A DNA stretch of 64,000 nt from Phlebotomus papatasi. Taxonomy: Eukaryota; Arthropoda; Insecta; Diptera; Psychodidae. Where the stretch lies: positions 66,412,712-66,476,711 of the forward strand of contig NC_077224.1 in the NCBI RefSeq assembly GCF_024763615.1, in the 5' to 3' direction. The position numbers and the translations under genes were made by a program. Each line of letters opens with the position of its first letter. Within the stretch, counting starts at the first letter, position 1. This document shows, one piece after another, positions 33,489-43,400 of this stretch. The notes under the pieces are model-generated. The model ran no database searches. It saw nothing but the letters and a program-made list of their open reading frames with translations, and was not told the DNA's origin.

Positions 33489-36400
33489 GTGACCCCTTTA
33501 TCTGAATTCCTCTTCTGCTTCTCTCTTGCCTTCAACAGCACTTCGCTTTGCTGTTCCAATTCTGGGGAACTAAATCGCTCAAATGAGAGAGGGTTTCTCA
33601 ATTTTCTCCCACAAATCCTTTCTCCGACGGACTTGAGACCATTTCCCGGTGTTATCCTGGACATAAGAAGTGCCAAACGTATATCCTGTTTGTCAGCAAT
33701 GCACTTCTTAATCATTTTCTTGGCTGTTTGTACATATCTTTCAGCCAAGCCATTTGAACGGGGAAAATATGGACTTGATATGATGTGCTCAAACCCCCAA
33801 TCTGCGGAAAACTGCCTGAACTCACGAGATGCATATTGCGGTCCTCCATCTGAATGAACTTGTTCTGGTATACCCCAATCCGAAAACTTCTCCTTAAGAA
33901 AAGTTGTAACTGCCTCTGATGAAGTAGTCCTGAGCTTCTTAAAATCGAAATACCCGCTGAAAGAATCAGCCAGGAGTACATATTCATCTCCATTAAGACT
34001 GAATAGATCTGTTGACACGATCTGAAACGGTGCTTTGGGAATTTCCTTCATCTTGAGTTCTTCTCTGGGTGGCAAATTTTGATGTTTTTCGCATACTGAA
34101 CATCTATTGACCATCTCACAGATTTCTTCATTCATCTTGGGCCAATAAATAAACTCTCTCGCTCTTCTCAAGCACGATTGAATGCCCCAATGTCCATTGT
34201 GAATGTTCTTAAGAACATTTTTTCGTTCTGATGGTGGCACCACGCATCTATCACCTTTGAATATTAACCCCTCTGCCATAGAAATTTCATCTCTGTGCGT
34301 GAAGTAGGGTCGGATAATTGCTGGGACTTCCTTTTGACTTCCTGGCCAACCTTTGAGGATAAATTTTTTCAAGGTTTGCATTTCTTTGTCAGCATCTGTA
34401 GCTTTCGTGAATCGCTCCTTTGCTCCCCCGTGCAGACAAAGAGTAAGTAATACTTCGCATTGCTCCTCAGAATTACCGTCACCTGAACCTTCTGAGTCCC
34501 TGCTTAAAGCATCTGCTAGCGGTATATCTTTGCCACGCTTATAGACAATAGTGGGATTGTAGGGTTTTACATCAAATAGAATTCTGCGAAGACGTGGAGG
34601 TGCTTGGGTAAGTGTTTTCTTAAAAATGCTCTCAAGGGGTTTGTGATCAGTTTCAATCACAATTTTCTTGCCCCAAATCATGTCATGAAATTTTGCACAA
34701 GCATACCTGATCGCTCCAGCCTCCTTTTCAATCTGGGGCCAATTTTGCTCACTAGAGGTGAGGGATTTAGACGCATATGCTACTGGATGTCCGTTCTGCA
34801 TTAACACTCCTCCAAAAGCTTTAGACGAACTGTCGACGGAAAGTGTCACATCTTCCTTAACGTCATAAAATTGAAGCACCGGAGCATTGACCAAGGCCTC
34901 GATAATTTTGTGATACGCTTGTTCATGTTGAATTTCCCAGTGCCACGCTGTACCTTTCTTGAGAAGCTCTCGCAAAGGACTAGTTATTTGAGACAGGTTT
35001 GGTACAAATTTCCCCAAATAAGTGACAGCGCCCAAAAGCCTCTGCAATGCCTCTTTGTCCTTTGGCATTCTCAAGTTTTTTATTGCCTCAACTTTTTCAG
35101 GATCGACCTCCAACCCCTTTTCAGTAAAAACATGACCCAGAAATTTAATTTTTGACTGATTAAACTCACACTTTTCCTTATTTAATTTGAGCCCATTGTT
35201 TGAAAGAATCTGAACTACCTTTTCTGTGATCTCAGCCAGCTTTTCCGGTGTCTCTGCATGAATCAACACGTCATCCATCGAAACTTCAACGCCTTCTAGG
35301 TGTCCAAGCATACCTTCCATGATTTGTTGATATATCTCGGGCGCAGAGGCAAGACCAAATGGAAGACGCAAGCATTCATATCTTCCCCAAGGAGTTGTGA
35401 AGGTGAGAATCTTCGATGTCTTTTCGGACACTTTTAGCTGCCAGAAACCCTTTGTACAATCCAACTTCGTGAATCTCTTGCTTCCGGATATTCTGGCTAC
35501 AATTTCATCAAGAGTTCTTAGTGGAAAATGCCTTCGTTTGATATTCTTATTGACATCCGTCAAATCTATGCAAACTCTGTACTTGCCGTTTTTCCGTACT
35601 ATCACAAGTGGAGACACCATCTCTCTGGGCTCTGTGCAGGGTTGGATTACCTTCATGTGGACCATTTTGTCAATTTCTGCCTTCACGTCGTCACGAGCTG
35701 AGTGAGGAATTGTTCTGGGCTTATGAATCTGCCACTTGGGATTGTCACATAAATCGACGTCGTAAACGAAATCTTTCACACATCCCAATCCTTGAAAAAT
35801 GTCTTCTCTCACTGAACTCACTCTCTGGATAATTTTAGCTCTGGTTGATGTATCTCCGTCAATCACAGGGGTACAGTCTTTGTTTATCACTTGAAACACA
35901 ACTTTAATAGGTTTCCCTCTGACAAGACACTGTAACCTTACTTTTCCAACAACATCAATACTACCGCCATCATATGAAATGAGCCTTTTCACTCCAGTTT
36001 TTGTCACTTTTTCCACTCCCAAGCGCTTCAAGATCTTCATCGGCAGCACACAACATTCTGCTCCGGTATCAATTTTTACCCTGAATTTTTTGTTTTGATA
36101 CTGGAGCTCTTCGGTCCAATCACTGGAATGTTTGCCCGTGACAGAGAAAATTTTCAATTCTTCCACTTCAGCTTCGTCAGATGATTCATCTTCGTCCTCT
36201 TCATCCTCCTGGGAAACCTTCTGCACTTTGCGACGAGATCTACAAGCCTCTTTTACATGTCCCCTGTAACCACAATTAGGACACTTCTTGTTAAATGCTG
36301 GGCATTTTCTTGATCCATGCTTCGTGAGACAACGACTGCAATCAAATACCTCTTGAGTTTTTGACTTTGCTTTACTCTTGGCAGATTTGGAATCCCCTGA

Positions 36401-37021
36401 CTTTTCGACAGCAGCGATTTCATTCTCTGTTTTTTCAGAATTCATCTTTCTCATCTGTCGACTGGCCTGCTCATACGCTTGGCAAACTTTTATAGTCTCA
36501 TTCAAACTGGGATTGTCAGCCGCAAGTAGTTTCTCTTTAAGTCTCTCTGAACTCAATCCGGAAACAATTTTGTCTCGAATGAGTCTGTCAACTACGCCAG
36601 ATGCGTAATTGCATTTCTTTATCTGAACACGTACTCGTACCAGGAAGTCGTGAAATTTTTCATCAGGATTTTGTCTCATGAGAAAGAATTGGTACGACTC
36701 ATAGATCTCGTTGCATTTCGGACTGAAATATTCTCTGAACTTTTTCAGAATGATATCCATGTTTCCTTTCTCTGACTCTGACAAATTGAAAGATTCGAAA
36801 ATATCTGTCACATCGGGGCCTATTACAGTCATCAGGACTGCTGCTTGCACTTCCTTTGGGGACTTGTTAAGCTGGATAGCTTTTGAGTACCATGAAAACG
36901 AATTTTCCCAGTGTTTCCAGGTTATGTGCATTTCCGCACCAAGTTCCACTTTCAAAGGGTCTGGCTGCTTCACCCCAGGATTCATACTGCTTGCTGAACT
37001 TTCTGTAACCTCCTTCGACAT
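33461..37021 (-). CDS. gag-pol polyprotein of the gypsy-type element, C-terminally interrupted
   Basis: The 1186-residue ORF starts 28 bp inside the 5' LTR. Domains: gag (about 1-220); zinc-finger region with CX2CX4HX4C knuckle CPNCGYRGHVKEAC (about 247-260); aspartic protease (DTGA, about 318); reverse transcriptase (about 440-620) with LPFGL and SMDD (581-584; Y of YxDD replaced by S); RNase H (about 727-842); integrase with a HHCC zinc domain (about 942-977) and catalytic D1005, D1058 and E1094, exactly DD35E. The ORF ends at TAG (33461-33463) inside a hairpin; the expected integrase C-terminal part is encoded downstream in another frame. Everything upstream looks intact. Gag and pol are in one frame without a shift. 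Confidence 0.92.
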   Translation of the reverse strand: MSKEVTESSASSMNPGVKQPDPLKVELGAEMHITWKHWENSFSWYSKAIQLNKSPKEVQAAVLMTVIGPDVTDIFESFNLSESEKGNMDIILKKFREYFSPKCNEIYESYQFFLMRQNPDEKFHDFLVRVRVQIKKCNYASGVVDRLIRDKIVSGLSSERLKEKLLAADNPSLNETIKVCQAYEQASRQMRKMNSEKTENEIAAVEKSGDSKSAKSKAKSKTQEVFDCSRCLTKHGSRKCPAFNKKCPNCGYRGHVKEACRSRRKVQKVSQEDEEDEDESSDEAEVEELKIFSVTGKHSSDWTEELQYQNKKFRVKIDTGAECCVLPMKILKRLGVEKVTKTGVKRLISYDGGSIDVVGKVRLQCLVRGKPIKVVFQVINKDCTPVIDGDTSTRAKIIQRVSSVREDIFQGLGCVKDFVYDVDLCDNPKWQIHKPRTIPHSARDDVKAEIDKMVHMKVIQPCTEPREMVSPLVIVRKNGKYRVCIDLTDVNKNIKRRHFPLRTLDEIVARISGSKRFTKLDCTKGFWQLKVSEKTSKILTFTTPWGRYECLRLPFGLASAPEIYQQIMEGMLGHLEGVEVSMDDVLIHAETPEKLAEITEKVVQILSNNGLKLNKEKCEFNQSKIKFLGHVFTEKGLEVDPEKVEAIKNLRMPKDKEALQRLLGAVTYLGKFVPNLSQITSPLRELLKKGTAWHWEIQHEQAYHKIIEALVNAPVLQFYDVKEDVTLSVDSSSKAFGGVLMQNGHPVAYASKSLTSSEQNWPQIEKEAGAIRYACAKFHDMIWGKKIVIETDHKPLESIFKKTLTQAPPRLRRILFDVKPYNPTIVYKRGKDIPLADALSRDSEGSGDGNSEEQCEVLLTLCLHGGAKERFTKATDADKEMQTLKKFILKGWPGSQKEVPAIIRPYFTHRDEISMAEGLIFKGDRCVVPPSERKNVLKNIHNGHWGIQSCLRRAREFIYWPKMNEEICEMVNRCSVCEKHQNLPPREELKMKEIPKAPFQIVSTDLFSLNGDEYVLLADSFSGYFDFKKLRTTSSEAVTTFLKEKFSDWGIPEQVHSDGGPQYASREFRQFSADWGFEHIISSPYFPRSNGLAERYVQTAKKMIKKCIADKQDIRLALLMSRITPGNGLKSVGERICGRKLRNPLSFERFSSPELEQQSEVLLKAREKQKRNSDKGVTAREHKRAL

Positions 37022-37028
37022 CTTTTAA

Positions 37029-37048
37029 TCACTTAACTTCTGACACCA
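37029..37048 (-). promoter_or_regulatory. Primer-binding site complementary to tRNA-Leu
   Basis: Directly next to the 5' LTR the minus strand reads TGGTGTCAGAAGT. This is complementary to the 3' end of a common animal tRNA-Leu (ACTTCTGACACCA) over 13 nt. It is the minus-strand DNA priming site of reverse transcription. Confidence 0.75.
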
Positions 37049-37172
37049 AGTAATAATTATACGACAATGAGACACGAGGTGTTCAGTCTAAAGTCTATAA
37101 TTCAACTGACTCATCAATACATCTATAAGCCTCTTCACAATCCATAACTATGGCAGAGCCATCTATGCTACA
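37049..37172 (-). repeat. 5' LTR of the gypsy-type element
   Basis: Identical to 32861-32984. Very short LTRs of this size are found in several insect gypsy lineages. Promoter and polyadenylation signals must lie within these 124 bp. Confidence 0.92.
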
Positions 37173-38006
37173 CTTTTCAGTTAAGAATTTCTTTCTAACA
37201 TTCAAACACTTTATTGTTTATTGTAAGGGTTTGAGGGGGAAAAACTTTAAATACTTTTGAGATTTTTGTATCCCATTGCCCATTTGCCATATAGAAATAA
37301 CACAAGTCAATTGAAAAAGAGGAACAAGTTAAAAAAAAAGTCCTATAAGACTGGGAGACAAGATAAATTTTACCACGACATTTCATAAGAAAGTTTTTCT
37401 AGCTCAACAATTCCACATTGTTGCTAAATTGAGTGGAGGTTTATTCTTGAGGGTGCAGAAGGTGCTGAAGGTGTCCGAGAAGGTGAAAGGATATGATTGA
37501 AACAGGAGAGGGTAGCATGTCACAGAAGGTGACAAAATACGCGAGTAAAGTCAAAAGATCAGGGAAAACTTTATTGGTATTTTCCAACATTTATATCCCC
37601 ATACCATCATAGAGAGGTTCCCTGAAGAATTTCTTGAGTAATTTCTCACAGAACTTCCTTCGCCTTTCTGTCACCTTTATTGCCTCTGTGGAGACTCATT
37701 TTTCCGCGTAGATCTTATCCCATGAGATTTAGCTGTCTCGATTACTTCTCACGGCGTGTGGATGATTTTAATAATCTGATTGATGACACAGACTAACTTC
37801 TTCGACAGAACCGTCATCCATCTCCAAAGCTTATATAAATATGTATGGCTTTCCGGATTTCGCAATGAATTATTTTATTAACACTTCTTGCAAAATCCCA
37901 TTAAATATGCCAATATTGAGTGTGATTTTTAAAAATCTACCCTTGGCGTTGTTGAAAAATTTCACGCTCTTGAATTGGACTCAGACTTTGTCCAATATGT
38001 TTTCAA
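37173..38006. other. Gene-free stretch right of the LTR element
   Basis: It begins with the right CTTTT target copy. GGTGCAGAAGGTGCTGAAGG-type words near 37450-37500 are a short imperfect GAAGGTG repeat. Nothing else is recognised. Confidence 0.35.
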
Positions 38007-38330
38007 TACAGTAGACTCTCTCAAATTCGGGCATTTGGGATCGAAATGTCAACCGAATTAGAGAGAAATTCGGGCGTCAAGTTGTTTGAAATGTAACGAT
38101 TTTTTGTTCATTCGCATACTCATATTGAGTTTACATGTTCATTGCTATTATAAATTGCATGAAAACCACTTAATTATGCAAAATCACATCAAAACTAAGA
38201 CAAATGATGACAAATTTGAGCATATTTGCTTCATTTGATAATCATAATCAAACTTGAAAAATGTCAACAAACTATTTTCGAAAGAGCTAAAAGAGGCTTA
38301 AAAGAGCCGAATTAGCGAGAGTCTACTGTA
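38007..38330. mobile_element. pogo-like MITE, CTCTCAAATTCGGGC subfamily, complete copy
   Basis: It starts TACAGTAGACTCTCTCAAAT, with CCGAATTAGCGAGAGTCTAC and TGTA at the right end and TA flanks. The left part is near-identical to 18025-18150. Non-coding. Confidence 0.75.
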
Positions 38331-38485
38331 GTTCCCTGGATACTCATATAGTGAAAGCATATATTATGTAGTGGAAAGTTTCCATGCTTCATACGATCTC
38401 AAGCTTCGTAATGACTAAATTTTTCCTATGTTTCTGAATAAATGTGACTCCGCAATATAGTTTTCAAAATATGACTGCAATGATT

Positions 38486-38827
38486 TACAGTAGAGCCCCG
38501 CTATAGGCCATCGCTCTATAGTCCACAATTTATCAACCGTTGATTTCAAAACACTGATTTTAAGTTAGGTTATGTTTTTCAGTACGCGACATGAAATGTT
38601 GTCATAATTATTTTAATATTTTTGGCAAACTTTATTGAGTAGTTGTGATAATTGTGGTCCATAATAAAGAGAGCAAGGACAAGTACCACAATCGCAAAGA
38701 AAGTGGAAGCCGTCGAGCAACTTCAATACTAAAAGTCGTTGATAATTTAAAAAAATGACATGGACTATAGTGCGACTCAAGTGTCAAATCTGGAACCAAA
38801 TATGGCCTATAGTGAAGATCTACTGTA
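38486..38827. mobile_element. pogo-like MITE, GAGYCCYGCTATAGGCC subfamily, copy 2
   Basis: It starts TACAGTAGAGCCCCGCTATA and ends GCCTATAGTGAAGATCTACT plus GTA. It is collinear with 31203-31547 at high identity, so the subfamily moved fairly recently. Confidence 0.75.
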
Positions 38828-38977
38828 TACTTATTCAGAAACACAGAAAAAAATAGTCATTACGAAGCTTGGGACCGTACGAAAGATGGGCACTTTCCCT
38901 AGCTGAGGGGTTTTTTCCAATTGCAAAGTCATAAATATTTTTTTTGCCTAATATGATAGATAAAAACCATTCAATAA

Positions 38978-39898
38978 TAGGGGAGACCGAGGCAGAACTT
39001 GGCGGCAGTAGAATTATACAATAAAGTGTTATACTTTTCGCAAAGAATATTGAGTAAACTACTATTTAAACAGAATAATTAATTCCCTCTCTCTTCATTG
39101 AATAGGTCAAGTAAAAATTCTTGATCCTTTTTCGCAGTATTTCTTTAGTGAGCAATATCTCACGATATATAAATCGCATCGGATCATACTAAACGGTTTT
39201 TGAAAGGTGACAACACTCAAAACGTGTAAATCCAAAATTTGGGCCCGATTTGACGAGGTCGGATTTCACCTGTGACCACAAAAACTGAGATTGTAAAGAA
39301 TATCAGCTAAAAATGTGTGCTGTTTATGGATGCAGTATAGCACCTGATACAACAGTAAAGTGGTGGTTCAAACCATTTCGTTCTGGGAAAATGTACGACA
39401 AATTTGAAGCATATGCTGTAGTAGGGAAATTGTCGAAAATATCAATAAAATCATTAAAATTCTTGAGTTGGACCTGAACATGCTGAACAGAGGAGCACTT
39501 ATTCTATTGCTCAAGAACTGAAGATTATCCAGAAAACAGTTTGGAACCATTTGCATTAGGCTGGTTTCACGAAGAAACTAGGTTTATGGGTGCCACACAA
39601 ATTGTCGAAAAAGACTGTTTTGACCGAATAGAATTGGTAACGACGAGAAGTTCTGCCATCGTGGAATTATAAAATTTCCTTCAAAATGGACAAAAATTAA
39701 TGAAGAAAACGGCTCATATTTTTAATCTAAATCGTATAATTTTAACTATTGTTTAATTTTATCTTCAAAGTAAGGCTTAAAAAGGCTGAAGACTTTTTAC
39801 TTGACCCAATATATCAATGTAAGTCAAACAGGTTTTTCACAAATTAAAAAAAATAAAAAAATATCATTTGCTGACTAATTATGCTTAGGTCTCCCCTA
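38978..39898 (+). mobile_element. Deletion-derived mariner-like element
   Basis: The ends are TAGGGGAGACCGAGGCAGAA and, as reverse complement of the right end, TAGGGGAGACCTAAGCATAA, both TA-flanked. Inside is a decayed transposase with a large internal deletion (39313-39720). The GGGGAGAC terminus is shared with the non-coding element at 29782-30686. Confidence 0.65.
39313..39720 (+). pseudogene. mariner transposase remnant (N-terminal HTH and C-terminal end only)
   Basis: ATG at 39313 reads CAVYGCSIAPDTTVKWWFKP-FRSG, matching the first helix-turn-helix of mariner transposases. In another frame, about 39505-39640, SIAQELKIIQKTVWNHL and AGFTKKLGLWVPHKLSKKT match the second HTH and the WVPHEL motif. 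Near 39670-39720 FPSKWTKINEENGSYF fits the extreme C-terminus. The catalytic DDD/E region between is missing, and stops and frameshifts are frequent. Non-functional. Confidence 0.7.
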
Positions 39899-39943
39899 AA
39901 CTTAAAAAAAAAATACAAGGCAATTCGAAATTTATTTGTTAGT

Positions 39944-39945
<2 letters not shown>

Positions 39946-39979
<34 letters not shown>

Positions 39980-40232
39980 CTGGCACAACATTCCATGAAG
40001 GAACTAGGCCTTCCCACAAGGGGATTTCTAGACATGCATTATTATTTTTACTTGTACGGGATGAGGTTGTCAGTCCCATATCCGTGTAATCAAGTGCAGT
40101 GAAGCCTTCTGGATGCAATCCGAACGAACACTTTTAACGCCAGAAAAATTCCAGGTGACCTAAAGGGGATTCGAACCCAGGACACTTGCATCATAGAGCG
40201 AGTGCTCTACCACTTGACCCATTGAGTGCCCA
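39946..40232 (-). mobile_element. tRNA-derived SINE (minus), with (TTA)n tail
   Basis: In minus orientation it starts TGGGCACTCAATGGGTCAAG with A-box TGGGTCAAGTGG, B-box GGGTTCGAATCCC and a ~200-bp body ending TGTTGTGCCAGCATTATTAT. The tail is (TAA)n on the plus strand at 39946-39978. It matches 50145-50415 along its full length. It is not a functional tRNA gene: the acceptor arms do not pair. Confidence 0.8.
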
Positions 40233-40266
40233 TTTGTTGGTTTAGGTTGCTCTTAAATAGAAATAT

Positions 40267-40480
40267 TAGGGTGGAGTCTACACTTATGCATGTTATACAC
40301 TTATAAACAGCGTGGAAAAATTTTAAGTTCTTACGTAAAATAATCAAAAAGTTATAAAATTATTGGTTTATGATGTAATTAACATTTTTTTTTTGATTTT
40401 TCGAAATCTAATGTAATTACTTAAGATTTTTGTGTTGTCCATAAGTGTGTATAACATCCATAAGTGTTGTCTCCACCCTA
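40267..40480. mobile_element. TA-flanked MITE, GGGTGGAGTCTACACTTATG family
   Basis: The ends are TAGGGTGGAGTCTACACTTA and TAAGTGTTGTCTCCACCCTA. Words ACACTTATAA and CATAAGTGTGTATAACA recur inside. A diverged second copy is at 54230-54428. Confidence 0.7.
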
Positions 40481-43400
40481 TGGCTTCATCAAAAATGTTT
40501 AGTTTCTTTTTGCATTTTTTAACATTTCTTTTCAGCTTGAATGGTAACTATAATTAGCTTATTGAATAGAATTAAACGGTCAATTTATAATTTTCAAAGT
40601 AGTGAAGTAATCACAAGTCTGGCAAAAGCATATTAAAAAGAATTTCATTCACCATTTCAAATGCTAACTGCATAACTTTTTGCGAAACTTTTCAATTTTT
40701 TTCAATTACAAAAAATTGAATCACAACTTCATATTTTCAACTTGTAATATTTACTTAGCGATTTTTTAGTTATGTTCAGTGCAGAGTTTTTCTCCTTTTC
40801 ATTTTAATGTATTCATCTCTCGCACTAGAGAGAACAGCTCTAGGCTAGAGTGTGTATTTACTTGGGCGTAGTTTTAACTGGAATTATTGAAAATTATGTT
40901 GATGTGTCTTTAAATATTAATTGATAATATTTTTTAAATTTGTTATCTATTCATAAATAAAGCCAAATCCCGCTTAACTCTATCAAATAATAGTGAGTGG
41001 GAGAGACATTTGGGCTTTTGGGTTTTAACGAATGACTTACTTGGGTATAATTTACATATGTAAAACCCGTGAGCACATGCATCTGGTGAGTAGTTTAACA
41101 GAAATCATCCTTGTCGTCCCAATTGTAAACAATAAGATTTATTACATTATTATGTACGCAATACCTCGCTCTATGCCAATTTAACGATCCCTGGAGAGTT
41201 TTAGTACGATCTACCAGGAAATATTGATCCTGAACCCTCCCCGCCTCCTCTTCCACCCCTTGAGGGGTCCTATCGTAATCCATATATTGCTTCGTGTGAG
41301 CACCTCTCCATAGCCATGAATCAATCATTTGGTGAATTGATGATTGCCTCAATGGGAGCCTGTTGACCGTGCCTCATCGCCAATTCACCCCTTGGTGAGG
41401 TGCACATGAGTGACGGACAAATATTGTGCGTGAATTCCTCTTCAAGGACGCTCCATGTATTATAAATAATATTCCGATATGTCAAATACAATATACACAC
41501 TTAAGAACCTACCTCTCTAGTGCCATGGGTCCTCACCCCACGGCCATCTCATAAAATCGCTCATTGAACACCATCCCCCAGTGAGTGATTGTTCTCAAAA
41601 GCCCTATGTCCAAAACATCATGTACATATAATATTTTTCCATGCTCCACTTTTGATGGAGATGACACGGTTCATATTCAATTAATCCGTTTTCAATTCTC
41701 AATTCATCCCTGATGGGATATGGCATTCAAAATAGAAGCTTTTCAGTTCTAGTGTGATATGTGATAATTGAAATTCACAATTATTGCTGGGTTTGTGGGG
41801 ATATTTAGAAAACAAGAACCAATGGCAGGCTTTTATTAAGCTTACAGAAATCTGAGAGTGCTTATAAACTAAATAATATAGTTTTTCATTAATTTTCAAC
41901 CATTTATACTGCTTTAGCAGCCCACGCGGTTAATCCCAAGAAGTTCCAAGGCAAGATCTTTAATTTGATTCAGTCACTTTGTCTTAGATCTGCCTTGAGG
42001 TTTACGCCTCCTCACAATGCAATGGCCTGCATGCTGGGCTCGTCAAAATCCAGAGATAGGGCATCCCTTCATAGATTGAGTCTTGCCTCCTGTGTTATGG
42101 TTTCGAGACTCGTAACAATTTGGCTGAGACTCTTGCGCATTCTGCCTTTAACTCTGTATAAAGAAGATATCTTGCCCGGTGGCAGCCAAAATCCCGAAAG
42201 CCAAAATCCCGAATTTTGAAAATCCTGAAAGGAATGAAATTATATGGAGGATGTTTAGAATAATTTGGAGAAATTTCTCTAATACAACAACAATAACGGA
42301 AAAGGTCCTGCAAAAAATAGCCAAGCTTATTGCAAAAGTTAATCAGCAATCACTAAAAACCTTTCTCAAGAGTGCAAAACGTTTCAATTTTAAAAAATTT
42401 TGAAACCAGGGAGAGAATCAAGCTTAATAAAATGTGAAGATACATCTGAAGTGCTGAATTAGTTGTTGCACTCGTACTTTTGGATTTTTACAGAGTTTCC
42501 AGCACAGCGTCAATAATTGCAAACGACAATACATTTTTTTAGAGACTCTATTTTCCAAAAGTAGCTTCACTAGTCTTTTAGGAAAATTCAAAATATGTTG
42601 ATACCCCTTCGTAAAACAAAGATAATATTAAATTACTGAAAGTATGCAAGAATATCTGTAGCTAAGCAAAATGTTAGAAATATGCGGAATAATAAATTTC
42701 AGTTTCAATTTTAAATTTAAGTTTAAAAAAAAACTTAACACTGGATTACTAAAGAGAAATACCCTACTATAATCGGAAAAGCAATAAAATTGGTTATCGG
42801 AAATTGGACTAAACCTCTAGTCTGAACACCGCTTTGAGCCTTAAACTCGATCTCGACGAGTCATACCCTTAACCGCTCTGAGGTACCTCATATCGGTACG
42901 TTGTTCTCATAAACTTATACAGTCGGTCATTACACAAATCTCATGACCATAAGTGAGAATAAGAATTGCCAGAACTTTGAAAACCGATGATTTAGCAAAA
43001 TGACTAAACTCGGCCTAACTCACTACGCTTACCACACGAAAATAATTGACAAATCTAATTTATTTAATCTGAATAAATTATAACTCGATAAGCCTAGACA
43101 TACAACCTTTTTTTTGGAAGGTTTTAAAGTGAACCAAAACGTATTTATAACTTAATCAGAATATTTTCAAAGGCTTAGTAGTAAAATGAATTTTTAGAAA
43201 TGGCGAAAATAACTCATTTGGTTTCAATACTTAACTGGTTAAATAAAGCTCTCATCAAAGATTGCAAATTGATTTTACTATGTTGCTTCTTGTCCAAGTT
43301 AGTCGAAAAATCGAATGGTTTTACTTGATGCAACGGCCAAAACTGGTATGGAAAACGATAGATACTTTCTTGTGTCTTTTTGGTAAGATTTATTCCGAAG

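Larger units (their letters stand above)
32861..37172 (-). mobile_element. Complete Ty3/gypsy-type LTR retrotransposon
   Basis: The element is 4312 bp, on the minus strand, flanked by 5-bp direct repeats CTTTT (32856-32860 and 37173-37177). The two 124-bp LTRs (32861-32984 and 37049-37172) appear identical base for base, so insertion is recent. Minus-strand order: 5' LTR, primer-binding site, a gag-pol ORF, a broken integrase tail, a purine-rich tract AACAAGGGAGA (beside 32985) and the 3' LTR. The order protease-RT-RNase H-integrase and the 5-bp duplication place it in the gypsy superfamily. No env ORF is present. Confidence 0.93.

Noticed and set aside
40160..40232. tRNA gene on the minus strand (and at 50145)
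   Set aside because: A- and B-boxes are good, but the acceptor stem does not pair and the sequence continues into a shared ~200-bp body with an ATT tail in both copies, so these are SINE heads.
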